A stretch of 7,213 bases of DNA, taken from Chthoniobacter flavus (GTDB lineage: Bacteria; Verrucomicrobiota; Verrucomicrobiia; Chthoniobacterales; DYNR01). The stretch lies in contig DYNR01000095.1 in the NCBI GenBank assembly GCA_020720945.1, forward strand, positions 1-7,213, read 5' to 3'. The notes beneath the pieces were generated by a model. That model was not told the DNA's origin and searched no databases. It saw only the letters and a program-made list of their open reading frames with translations. A program made the position numbers and the translations under genes. Below, one piece after another: positions 1 through 6,900 of this stretch (position 1 is the first letter of the stretch; each line of letters opens with the position of its first letter).

Positions 1-1205
1 GCGAGTTTTGCCGCGGATAGGCAGAGGGTTTTTTGGGCGGCGGCTTGGACTTGTTCGGCGGTGACGCTTTCGATTCCTTCCCGCCATTCTTCGCGGCCGA
101 TGATTCTGCCGTAGCGGATGAGCAGTTGGGCGGCGACATTGCAGCGGGTTTCCGTCCGTTCCGCCGCCATGTCGTAAGAGCCTAAAATGTAGTCCTTTGC
201 CCGCCGCAATTCGGTGCCACGGCAGGTTTTTTCGCGCATTGCGGAAAATTCGTCCCCGATGATCCCCAGTATTTTTTCTGCGTATTTGCTGTCTGCGCCG
301 AGGGAAATGTTGAACATTCCAGTGTCGGAAAAAGCGGTCAGGTAAGTGGAAACGCTATAGCACCAGCCCCGTTTTTCCCGCAGGTTTTGGAAGAGGCGGG
401 AGCTGGAGTTGCCGCCGAGAATGATTTCCATGATGCGTTGGGCGTAGCGGTCTGGCGAGAGGAGGCCGATGCCGGGAAGACCGAGAGACATCTGCATTTG
501 CCCGATGTCCCGTTTTTCGAAATGGATTTGCGGGGAGGTGTCGAAGGGCGTTTTTTTTGGTTTTTGCGGGGAACCGCCGGCAGGGAGGTCGAACGATTCG
601 ATCCACTGGAGCAAGAGGTCGTGGTCGATTGCGCCGGCCGCCGAGATGACGGTTGACGCGGCGCGGTAGTGTTTCGAATGGAAGTCCACCAAGTCTTGGT
701 GGGAGATTTGGGCGAGGCTTTCTTCGGTTCCTGTGACGGGAAGGGCGAGGGTGTTTTTGCCCCAGAAAATTTTGTTCAGAAGCTCTTGGACGCATTGTTC
801 GGGGGTGTCGCGATACATCCGGATTTCGTCCGTGATGACGCTCCGTTCGAGTTCGACATCGCGGGGGGAGAGTTTTGGGTTGCGATACATGTCTAGGAGG
901 ACATCGCAAACTCTGGCGAAGTGGGCTTTAGGGGCTGCGGCGTAGAAGCAGGTGTTTTCCTCGGAAGTCATGGCATTGATGTCTCCGCCGATGCCCTCGA
1001 TGGATTCCGAGATTTTGCGGGCGGAGCGTTTTGCGCTGCCTTTGAAGAGCATGTGTTCGAGGAAATGGGAGATGCCGTTGAGTTTCAGCGGTTCGTGGCG
1101 GGAGCCCGTCAGAGCCCAGATGCCGACGGCAACTGTTTGCGAGTGAGGGAGATGCAGGGATACGACGCGAGTGCCGTTTTTTAGTCGGGAGATTTTTGTG
1201 CACAT
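1..1205 (-). CDS. M16 family zinc peptidase (insulinase/processing-protease-like), 3' end cut by window edge
   Basis: I translated this frame by hand from the ATG at 1205-1203; it stays open to the window edge, giving 401 codons. The family is zinc endopeptidases related to the mitochondrial processing peptidase and PqqL/YmxG proteins. The inverted zinc motif HxxEH reads HFLEH at residues 47-51, followed by MLFKGS. E127 lies 76 residues after H51 in ITDEI and fits the third zinc ligand. The second M16 domain carries the GGNSSSRLFQNLREKRG signature at about 264-280, with Y283 just after. Typical bacterial members have about 410-430 residues, so only a short C-terminal tail should be missing. 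No signal peptide is seen, so a cytoplasmic location is likely. The ATG lies inside the end of ispD (25-base overlap) and has no Shine-Dalgarno, which suggests translation coupled to ispD. The next in-frame ATG is inside the zinc motif, so this start is well supported. The physiological substrate is unknown. Confidence 0.93.
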   Translation of the reverse strand, partial: MCTKISRLKNGTRVVSLHLPHSQTVAVGIWALTGSRHEPLKLNGISHFLEHMLFKGSAKRSARKISESIEGIGGDINAMTSEENTCFYAAAPKAHFARVCDVLLDMYRNPKLSPRDVELERSVITDEIRMYRDTPEQCVQELLNKIFWGKNTLALPVTGTEESLAQISHQDLVDFHSKHYRAASTVISAAGAIDHDLLLQWIESFDLPAGGSPQKPKKTPFDTSPQIHFEKRDIGQMQMSLGLPGIGLLSPDRYAQRIMEIILGGNSSSRLFQNLREKRGWCYSVSTYLTAFSDTGMFNISLGADSKYAEKILGIIGDEFSAMREKTCRGTELRRAKDYILGSYDMAAERTETRCNVAAQLLIRYGRIIGREEWREGIESVTAEQVQAAAQKTLCLSAAKL

Positions 1206-1891
1206 GAGAGAAGAGATTGCAGGGCGGCTTCGGCCAGGGCTATGTCGCCGGGGTAGGTGATTTTGAAATTCGGGGAAGAGTTTGGGAAGAGTTTCACCTT
1301 TTTTCCGGCGAGCAAAAAGGCACCGGCTTCGTCGGTGGTCGTCGCGCCTTCCGAGAGCATTTTTTTGTAGAGGGAGAGGAGGTCTTGGAGCGGGAAAATT
1401 TGGGGGGTTTGCATCCGCCAGAGGTTGGTCCTGTCCACGGAGCTTTGCAAGAAGCCGTTTTCGTCCGCTTTGTGGAGGGAATCGGCGAGAGGTTCGGCGC
1501 AGACGGCCGAGCCGTTTTCTTCGGCGCAGAGGAAGCAGTTTTCGATGTCGGTGGGAGAAATGAGGGGGCGTGCGGCGTCGTGGACCGCGACGAAACCGTT
1601 TTTTTCGGAAGCGGCGAGCAAGCCGTTTAGGACGGAATGGGAGCGGGAGGGGCCACCGGGGACGATGGCGGAGCAGAGAGGGAAATCCGCGGCGATGGAG
1701 GCGAAAGGCGACAGGTTGTTTTCCGAGCAGACGAGGACGATTTGGTGCAGGTGCGGGCAGCGAGAAAATGCGTGCAAGGAGTGCCAGAGCACGGGGCGGT
1801 CGAGCAAAGGAGCCGAGAGTTTGTCGAAGCCCATCCGCGAGCTCGACCCCCCTGCCACGATGATGGCGGAGCGGGGGGGGGGAGGTGTCAT
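1181..1891 (-). CDS. ispD: 2-C-methyl-D-erythritol 4-phosphate cytidylyltransferase
   Basis: IspD catalyses the third step of the MEP isoprenoid pathway in the cytoplasm: CTP plus methylerythritol phosphate gives CDP-methylerythritol and pyrophosphate. The protein has 236 residues, the size of E. coli IspD. Motifs run in family order: the nucleotide-binding loop IIVAGGSSSRMGFDKL (10-25, with R19 and K24), VHDAARP (103-109, D105 as the likely metal/CTP residue), VDRTNLWRMQTPQIF (152-166), TTDEAG (185-190) and NFKITYPGD (208-216, K210). The frame is open for 42 more codons upstream, but those lie inside yqeY. The ATG at 1891 places the binding loop at the usual distance from the N terminus. That ATG overlaps the yqeY stop as ATGA, and no Shine-Dalgarno precedes it, so coupled translation is likely. 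A run of ten C on the coding strand encodes the prolines at residues 3-6, which makes the N terminus slippage-prone. Confidence 0.96.
   Translation of the reverse strand: MTPPPPRSAIIVAGGSSSRMGFDKLSAPLLDRPVLWHSLHAFSRCPHLHQIVLVCSENNLSPFASIAADFPLCSAIVPGGPSRSHSVLNGLLAASEKNGFVAVHDAARPLISPTDIENCFLCAEENGSAVCAEPLADSLHKADENGFLQSSVDRTNLWRMQTPQIFPLQDLLSLYKKMLSEGATTTDEAGAFLLAGKKVKLFPNSSPNFKITYPGDIALAEAALQSLLSCAQKSPD
1873..1882. repeat. Ten-base G homopolymer (C10 on the coding strand) in the fourth to seventh codons of ispD
   Basis: Ten consecutive G on the plus strand read as CCT CCC CCC CCC CGC on the ispD coding strand, straight after ATG ACA. It is the longest homopolymer I noticed in the window. 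It could be a replication or sequencing slippage site; a gain or loss of one base would frameshift ispD at its fourth to seventh codons. Confidence 0.8.
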
Positions 1892-2340
1892 TGCAAGTGT
1901 TTTTGGACTTCCGCGCTCAGCGAGCGACCGTCCGCCCTGCCGTTGGCTTTTTCGGTGACGAGTTTCATGACCGCCCCCATTTGGGCTTTTGAGGTGGCAC
2001 CGGTTTCCGCGATACAAGATTTGACTAGTTCTTCGATTTCGGCGGCGGTCAAACCGGTGGGGAGATAGGATTCTAGGACGGTGATTTCTGATTTTTCGGT
2101 ATCGGCGAGTTCCTGTCTGCCCGCTTTTTCGAAGCTTGCGATGGAGTCCATGCGTTGTTTGATTTGTTTGCGGACGACGGAAATTGCGTCGGGGTCATCG
2201 AGGGAGCCGTCCGCCCCGAATTTTTCGATGGCGGCGTATTTGATGGCAGATTTGAGCATTCGCAAGACATTGAGCCGGGAGGAGTCCTTGGCTTTCATGG
2301 CGGTTTTGATGTCTTCGTTGATTTGGTCGGCGATTTTCAT
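1888..2340 (-). CDS. GatB/YqeY domain-containing protein
   Basis: This 150-residue protein matches the stand-alone YqeY family (about 150 residues). The family resembles the C-terminal tRNA-binding tail of the GatB amidotransferase subunit, but its own role is not established. Family landmarks are the N-terminal helix MKIADQINEDIKTAMKAKD (1-19), the RLNVLRMLKSAIK segment (22-34), the central helix with QIKQRMDSIASFEKAGR (59-75), ESYLPTGLT (90-98) and the C-terminal GAVMKLV...NGRADGRSLS stretch (122-142). The frame extends far upstream through rlpA, but homology starts at the ATG at 2340, 17 bases after the rlpA stop. The sequence before the ATG (AACAACTTCTCACC) contains no Shine-Dalgarno. The stop codon overlaps the ispD start by four bases. 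It is probably cytoplasmic and co-transcribed with its neighbours. In many genomes this family sits among translation and housekeeping genes, which adds little about function here. Confidence 0.94.
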   Translation of the reverse strand: MKIADQINEDIKTAMKAKDSSRLNVLRMLKSAIKYAAIEKFGADGSLDDPDAISVVRKQIKQRMDSIASFEKAGRQELADTEKSEITVLESYLPTGLTAAEIEELVKSCIAETGATSKAQMGAVMKLVTEKANGRADGRSLSAEVQKHLQ

Positions 2341-2357
2341 GGTGAGAAGTTGTTGTT

Positions 2358-2888
2358 TTAGCGGGAGTTGGGGACGGGTTTTTGTTGGGGGGCGAATTGT
2401 CGCATCGAGTTTTGGAAAGCGGGGCGTTGCGGGAGGTCGCGGAGGGAGAGGTTTGTTTTTGTCATGACGGGAATTTCGGAGAGGACTTCCATTTTTACTG
2501 GGACGACACCGGCAGCCATCATGTCGATTTTTTTTGCGGCGGCGAGGCTCAAGTCGAGGATTCGACCTTTTGCGTAGGGGCCGCGGTTGTTGATTCGGAC
2601 GATGACATTTTTCCCGTTTTTCAGGTTTGTGACGCGGACTTTCGTGTTGAACGGGAGGGATTTGTGGGCGGCGGTCACATCGTCGATTTTGTAGATTTCC
2701 CCGTTGGCGGTTTTTCGTCCGATCCATCGTCCGTAGTAGAAAGAGGCTTTGCCCGTTTCGGTGCGTTTGGTTGAGTAGATCGCTTCCTTCGGGGGGGAGC
2801 CCATCGGGTAAACTTGTTTCGGGACCGAGGAGCAACCGATCACGAACAAGAAGAAAAGAGCTGGGGATTTTCTGAAAAAGGAAAACAT
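2358..2888 (-). CDS. RlpA-like septal ring lytic transglycosylase family lipoprotein (double-psi beta-barrel)
   Basis: The protein has 176 residues. A short basic N terminus and hydrophobic stretch end in the lipobox VIGC (16-19), so it should be lipidated on C19 and held in the periplasmic or outer-membrane leaflet. The RlpA-type double-psi beta-barrel covers about 46-136: GKASFYYG, TANGEIY (60-66), TAAHKSLPF (72-80), RVTNLKNGK (85-93), NNRGPY (100-105) and GRILDLSLAAA (108-118). It ends in a Q/P-rich tail and has no SPOR domain, unlike the roughly 360-residue E. coli RlpA. Relatives with activity cleave glycan strands lacking stem peptides at the septum. E64 and H75 match catalytic positions, but the expected Asp three residues after the Glu is K67, and the usual NDRGP Asp is N101. 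Activity is therefore uncertain. It is the first gene of the minus-strand cluster. The ATG at 2888 has no Shine-Dalgarno but gives an ideal lipoprotein signal peptide. Confidence 0.92.
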   Translation of the reverse strand: MFSFFRKSPALFFLFVIGCSSVPKQVYPMGSPPKEAIYSTKRTETGKASFYYGRWIGRKTANGEIYKIDDVTAAHKSLPFNTKVRVTNLKNGKNVIVRINNRGPYAKGRILDLSLAAAKKIDMMAAGVVPVKMEVLSEIPVMTKTNLSLRDLPQRPAFQNSMRQFAPQQKPVPNSR

Positions 2889-2986
2889 GGGAAAGGGCGA
2901 TTCTGGACGAAGAAAAGGGAAACGCCAAGCAAAAGAAGAAAAAAACGAGTTGCTAAGGAGGGGTAGGTTTGAAAGAAAGGGAGGGT
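2889..2986. promoter_or_regulatory. Divergent intergenic region between the rlpA-like gene and the PanE-family gene
   Basis: This 98-base gap is the only non-coding stretch of note. Because the flanking genes diverge, promoters for both should lie here or just inside the genes. From 2909 to 2986 the plus strand is strongly purine-rich (64 of 78 bases). I could not find a convincing sigma-70 -35/-10 pair on either strand. The assignment rests on gene layout, not on a recognised box. Confidence 0.45.
2957..2963 (+). promoter_or_regulatory. Ribosome binding site GGAGGGG of the PanE-family gene
   Basis: GGAGGGG inside AAGGAGGGG is a strong Shine-Dalgarno. It lies five bases before a TTG at 2969 that is in frame with the reductase. 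A second match, GGAGGG at 2980-2985, lies only one base before the ATG at 2987, which is closer than usual. Spacing favours TTG 2969 (six extra residues, MKEREG). Family alignment favours ATG 2987. Either start leaves the enzyme intact. Confidence 0.55.
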
Positions 2987-3922
2987 ATGAAAATCGCGAT
3001 AGTTGGTAGCGGGGCGATCGGTTTATTTTATGGGGCGAGGCTGGAGAGGGGAGGGGCGGAAGTTCATTTTTTGCTGCGTTCTGGATTGGAGGAGGCTAAG
3101 GTGCGAGGGATTCGGGTAGAAAGCAGCGAAGGGAACCAAGAGATCCGGGAGCCAAAGTGTGCGGCGACACCCGAAGAAATCGGGGTTTGCGATGGGGTGG
3201 TCGTGGCCGTAAAAACCACTTCCAACCATCATCTGGGAGAATTGCTCGCGCCGTTGACAGGAAAGGAAACGCGTTTGCTCACTTTGCAAAACGGGTTGGG
3301 AAACGAGGAGGTGTTGGCGGAAAACTTCCCGGAAAATCCGGTGTCGGGGGGGCTGTGCTTTGTTTGTTTGAATCGGATGAGCCCGGCTTCCGTCAAGCAC
3401 ATCGGGCATGGGGCATTGCTGTTGGGCGATTGGGGCGAGAACAGTCGGACGCATGAAAAAGAGCCAGAAGCGGCGGCGGTTTTTGCGGAGTTTTGGAAGG
3501 CGGGGGGCGTGGATGTTTCTGTTACGCCGCGTTTGTTTGAGGCGCGGTGGAGGAAGTTGATGTGGAATATTCCGTTCAACGGGTTGGCGGTCGTCGAGGG
3601 GGGGATTCCCGTGGATCAGATTTTGTCGGATTCAAGGAAAGCCGCCCGGTGCCGTCGGTTGATGGAAGAAGTGCGTTTGTTGGCGAATTTTTTGGGGTGC
3701 GCCATTGAGGAAGGATATGTCGAGCATCAGATAGCGAGGACATTTCCGATGGGGGATTACCGCCCGTCCACCCTGTTGGATTTTTTGGCGGCAAAGGAAA
3801 TGGAGATTGACTCAATCTGGGAAAAGCCTTTGCAGATGGCGGAAGAGGCGGGTTTTTGCGCTCCTGAACTCGCATCCGTCACGGCGCGTCTGCGCGAGAT
3901 CCAAGCGGCGCGGTTTGCTTAG
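2987..3922 (+). CDS. 2-dehydropantoate 2-reductase family protein (PanE/ApbA-like)
   Basis: Members reduce ketopantoate to pantoate with NADPH in coenzyme A synthesis; some relatives reduce other 2-oxo acids. The protein has 311 residues, the normal length. The N-terminal Rossmann fold shows IAIVGSGAIG (3-12) and VAVKTT (73-78, K76). LQNGLGNEE (100-108) carries the substrate/cofactor Asn N102. The C-terminal helical domain has RWRKLMWNIPFN (187-198) with the likely catalytic lysine K190 plus N194 and N198, then MGDYRPSTLLDF (255-266, S261) and EID (273-275, E273 as the conserved acidic residue). The MGDYRPS...PLQMA C-terminal pattern fits the branch often annotated as 'putative 2-dehydropantoate 2-reductase' rather than E. 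coli-type PanE, so no symbol is given. I chose ATG 2987 because the Rossmann fold begins there; TTG 2969 is a real alternative. The gene stands alone on the plus strand and its stop overlaps the stop of the convergent RND gene by four bases. Confidence 0.9.
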   Translation: MKIAIVGSGAIGLFYGARLERGGAEVHFLLRSGLEEAKVRGIRVESSEGNQEIREPKCAATPEEIGVCDGVVVAVKTTSNHHLGELLAPLTGKETRLLTLQNGLGNEEVLAENFPENPVSGGLCFVCLNRMSPASVKHIGHGALLLGDWGENSRTHEKEPEAAAVFAEFWKAGGVDVSVTPRLFEARWRKLMWNIPFNGLAVVEGGIPVDQILSDSRKAARCRRLMEEVRLLANFLGCAIEEGYVEHQIARTFPMGDYRPSTLLDFLAAKEMEIDSIWEKPLQMAEEAGFCAPELASVTARLREIQAARFA

Positions 3923-6900
3923 CCTTTCGTCGCCGCAGGTATTTTTTTGCGGTTTGCCATGTAGTAGAGGACGGGAACAGCCATCCGGGAGAGGAGCAAC
4001 GAGGCGACTTCGCCAGCCATGAGCGATATTGCCAAGCCTTGGAAAATCGGGTCAAACAAAATCACGGCAGCGCCGACTACCACAGCCATGGCCGTCAGCA
4101 ACATCGGGCGAAAGCGGACGGCACCGGCATCAACGACGGCTTCGTCCAGAGGGAAACCCTCGCGGACCCGTTGTTCGATAAAGTCCACCAAAATAATCGA
4201 ATTGCGGACGACGATTCCGGCACCCGCCATAAAACCGATCATGGAAGTTGCGGTAAAAAACGCGTCCATCAGGCCGTGAGCAGGCAAGATGCCGACCAAG
4301 GAAAACGGGATGGCGGCCATTACGATGAGAGGGGTGAGGAAGGAGCGGAACCATCCGACCATGAGCAAGTAGATGAGGACGAGGACGGCGGCAAAGGCCA
4401 TGCCCAAGTCGCGGAAAACTTCGATTGTGATGTGCCATTCCCCGTCCCATTTGATGGCTGGGGCATCTTCGTTAGCAGGGATGGAAGCGTTGTAAAGAGC
4501 CACGCCAGAACCGGGCTTGCCACCGAATTGAGAGGCATCCAATTGAGCGATTTTCTGGTTCATATCGAGGATCGCATAGACGGGGCTTTCCACGATGCCC
4601 GCGACATCGGCGGTGACATAGACCACGGGGAGGAGATTTTTTCGTTGGACGGTTTTGTCGCGGGTGCGGGATTCGATTTCCACGATTTCGCGTAAGGGGA
4701 TGAGGACCGGGGGTTTCGAGCTATCGCTGGATTCGTTTGCGACGGGTTCTGGGAGGGCGTTTCCGTCGCCGGGGCGGACGCGCAGAGCCAGGAGGTCATC
4801 GGGGCGAGAGGAGAACGATTCGGGGACTTCTAGGATAATGTCCACATCTTCCTTGGCGCGGGGGTCGTGTAAAAGGTCCACGCTCAGGCCGCCCACGGCG
4901 ATTTGGAGAGTTTTGGAAATGGTTTCCGCGCTGATGCCGCTGAGGGCAGCTTTTTCTTTGTCGATCAAGAAGCGGCTTTCCGGTTGGTCGGCTTCGACAT
5001 ACCAATCGACATCCACGACGCCGGGGGAGGAAAGGTATATTTTTTTGATGGATTCGGCGAGGGCGAGGCGGTCTTCGAGGGTTGGGCCGTAGCACTCGGC
5101 GACCAGAGTTTGGAGGACGGGAGGACCGGGCGGGACTTCGGCGACGGCGAGTCTGCCGCCGTGTTTTGCGGCGATGGCGGCTAGGGTGGGGCGGACGCGT
5201 TTCGCGATTTCGTGGCTGACTGCGGAGCGTTGCGCTTTCGGCAAAAGGTTTACTTGGAGGTCGGCGACATGGTTGCCCGAGCGGAGGAAGTAGTGGCGGA
5301 CCAAGCCGTTAAAATTGAAGGGGGCGCTGGTTCCCGCGTAGATTTCTATGTCGGTGACTTCGGGCTCTAGGCGGATCGCGTCCGCCATTTCTTTGGCGAC
5401 CTGCGCGGTTTTTTCCAAGGAGCTACCTTCGGGCATATTGACGATGACCTGGAATTCGCTTTTGTTGTCGAAAGGAAGCATTTTGACTTTGACCCAACCG
5501 ATGCCGACGAGGGCTGCCGAGGCGAGGAGAAGGACGATGCAAGCGAGCAAGAAAAGGCTTTGCCAGGCGGGGTGGTGGATGAGGGGATCCATCACTTTGC
5601 GGTAGGCGCGGGTGAAGAAATCTTCCTCGCCGTGACCGTGGGCGGATGCGGCAGCCGCGGGGTTAAATTTTAACATTCTTCTTGCAGCCCAAGGGGTTAC
5701 GACAAAAGCGACGAGGAGCGACCAAGCCATGGCAGCGGTGGCACCGATGGGGATCGGGCGCATATATGGCCCCATCAGCCCGCCCACAAAAGCCATCGGG
5801 AGGATGGCGGCGATGACGGCAAGTGTTGCGAGGATGGTGGGGTTGCCGACTTCGGCGACGGCACCGACGGCGATTTCGCTCAGAGATTTTTTGCGGTGTT
5901 CGGGCAGGTGGAAATGGCGGACGATGTTTTCCACGACCACGATTGCGTCGTCCACGAGGATACCGATAGAAAAGATGAGAGCGAAAAGAGTGATCCGGTT
6001 GAGTGTGTAGCCGTAGAGGTAAAAGACCAGCAAGGTGAGGGCGAGAGTTGTCGGGATGGCAATCGCAACGACGAGGGATTCGCGCCAGCCGAGGACGAAG
6101 AGAACCAGGAGGGAGACACCGATGATGGCGATTGCCATGTGGAGGAGGAGCTCGTCGGATTTTTCGGCTGCCGTTTCTCCGTAGTGCCGGGTGACGGCGA
6201 TTTCCACTTCTGCCGGGATGATCGAGCCTTTCAAGCTATCTACGCGCCGCAGAACATCTTCTGCGACGGTGATGGCGTTTGCGCCAGGGCGTTTGGCGAC
6301 GGTGAGAGTCACGGCGGGCTGGTTGATTTCTCCGGTGGGGGAACCGTTGGCGAGCGATGCGGAGCCCGGGACAAAATAGACATAATCCTTCGGGTCAGAG
6401 GCACCGTCCACGACTTGGGCGACATCGCGCAAGTAGATCGGTTTGCCGCCCGAAACCCCGATGACAACCGATTTTACTTCTTCCGCCGTTTTGAGGAATC
6501 CGCCCGTTTCCACCATGACTTCCGTGTTGTTTGCGGGGATGCCGCCGGCGGTGGTTTGGCGGTTCGATTGTTGGAGGAGGGGGATGATTCCTGCGGGGGT
6601 TAAGCCGCGGGCGGCCAATGCGGCGGGGTCGAGCAAAACCCGGAGGGCGCGGCGGGCGCCGCCGATCAAGCGAGTCTCGGCGATGCTGGTCGCGCCTTTC
6701 ACGCGGTCGTCCACTTGTGCGGCGACGGCGCGGAGGGTTTGGTGGTCGTAGCGCGAGCTATGGAAAGTGAGGGCGAGGATCGGGACATCGTCGATCGAGC
6801 GCGGTTTGATGAGAGGAGAGGAAACGCCGTGCGGGATGCGGTCGGTGTTCATCTGGAGTTTCTGGTTTAGTAGAACCAGGGAGTTTTCCACATTTGTGCC

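Noticed and set aside
551..558. Eight-base T run in the M16 gene (A8 on the coding strand) as a frameshift site
   Set aside because: The M16 reading frame is intact through it, with conserved sequence on both sides; a run of eight A encoding lysines is unremarkable.
355..909. Minus-strand open frame of 184 codons in another frame of the M16 gene
   Set aside because: Arg/Pro/His-rich shadow frame; the conserved M16 signature is in the neighbouring frame.
1425..1958. Plus-strand open frame of 177 codons opposite ispD
   Set aside because: Antisense to the IspD motifs and continues over the yqeY end; no domain seen.
2341..2928. N-terminal extension of the yqeY frame by 196 codons through rlpA
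   Set aside because: The extension is Arg/Pro-rich and is a shadow of rlpA; YqeY homology begins exactly at the ATG at 2340.
2889..2986. Sigma-70 promoter boxes in the divergent gap
   Set aside because: A TTGCTT-like -35 on the minus strand pairs only with CAGAAT at about 21 bases, too far; nothing convincing on the plus strand.
3932..3951. Short inverted repeat CCGCA...TGCGG near the RND stop as a possible terminator
   Set aside because: Only five base pairs with a ten-base loop and no following U-tract in either direction, and it lies within the RND coding region.
4039..4695. Plus-strand open frame of 218 codons opposite the RND 3' region
   Set aside because: Lies wholly antisense to conserved RND sequence; composition is rich in Asp, His and Gly with no recognisable domain.
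5896..6603. Long plus-strand open frame (235 codons) opposite the RND gene
   Set aside because: It is antisense to a clearly conserved RND region, has biased Asp/Gly/Phe-rich composition typical of antisense frames in skewed DNA, and matches no family I know.
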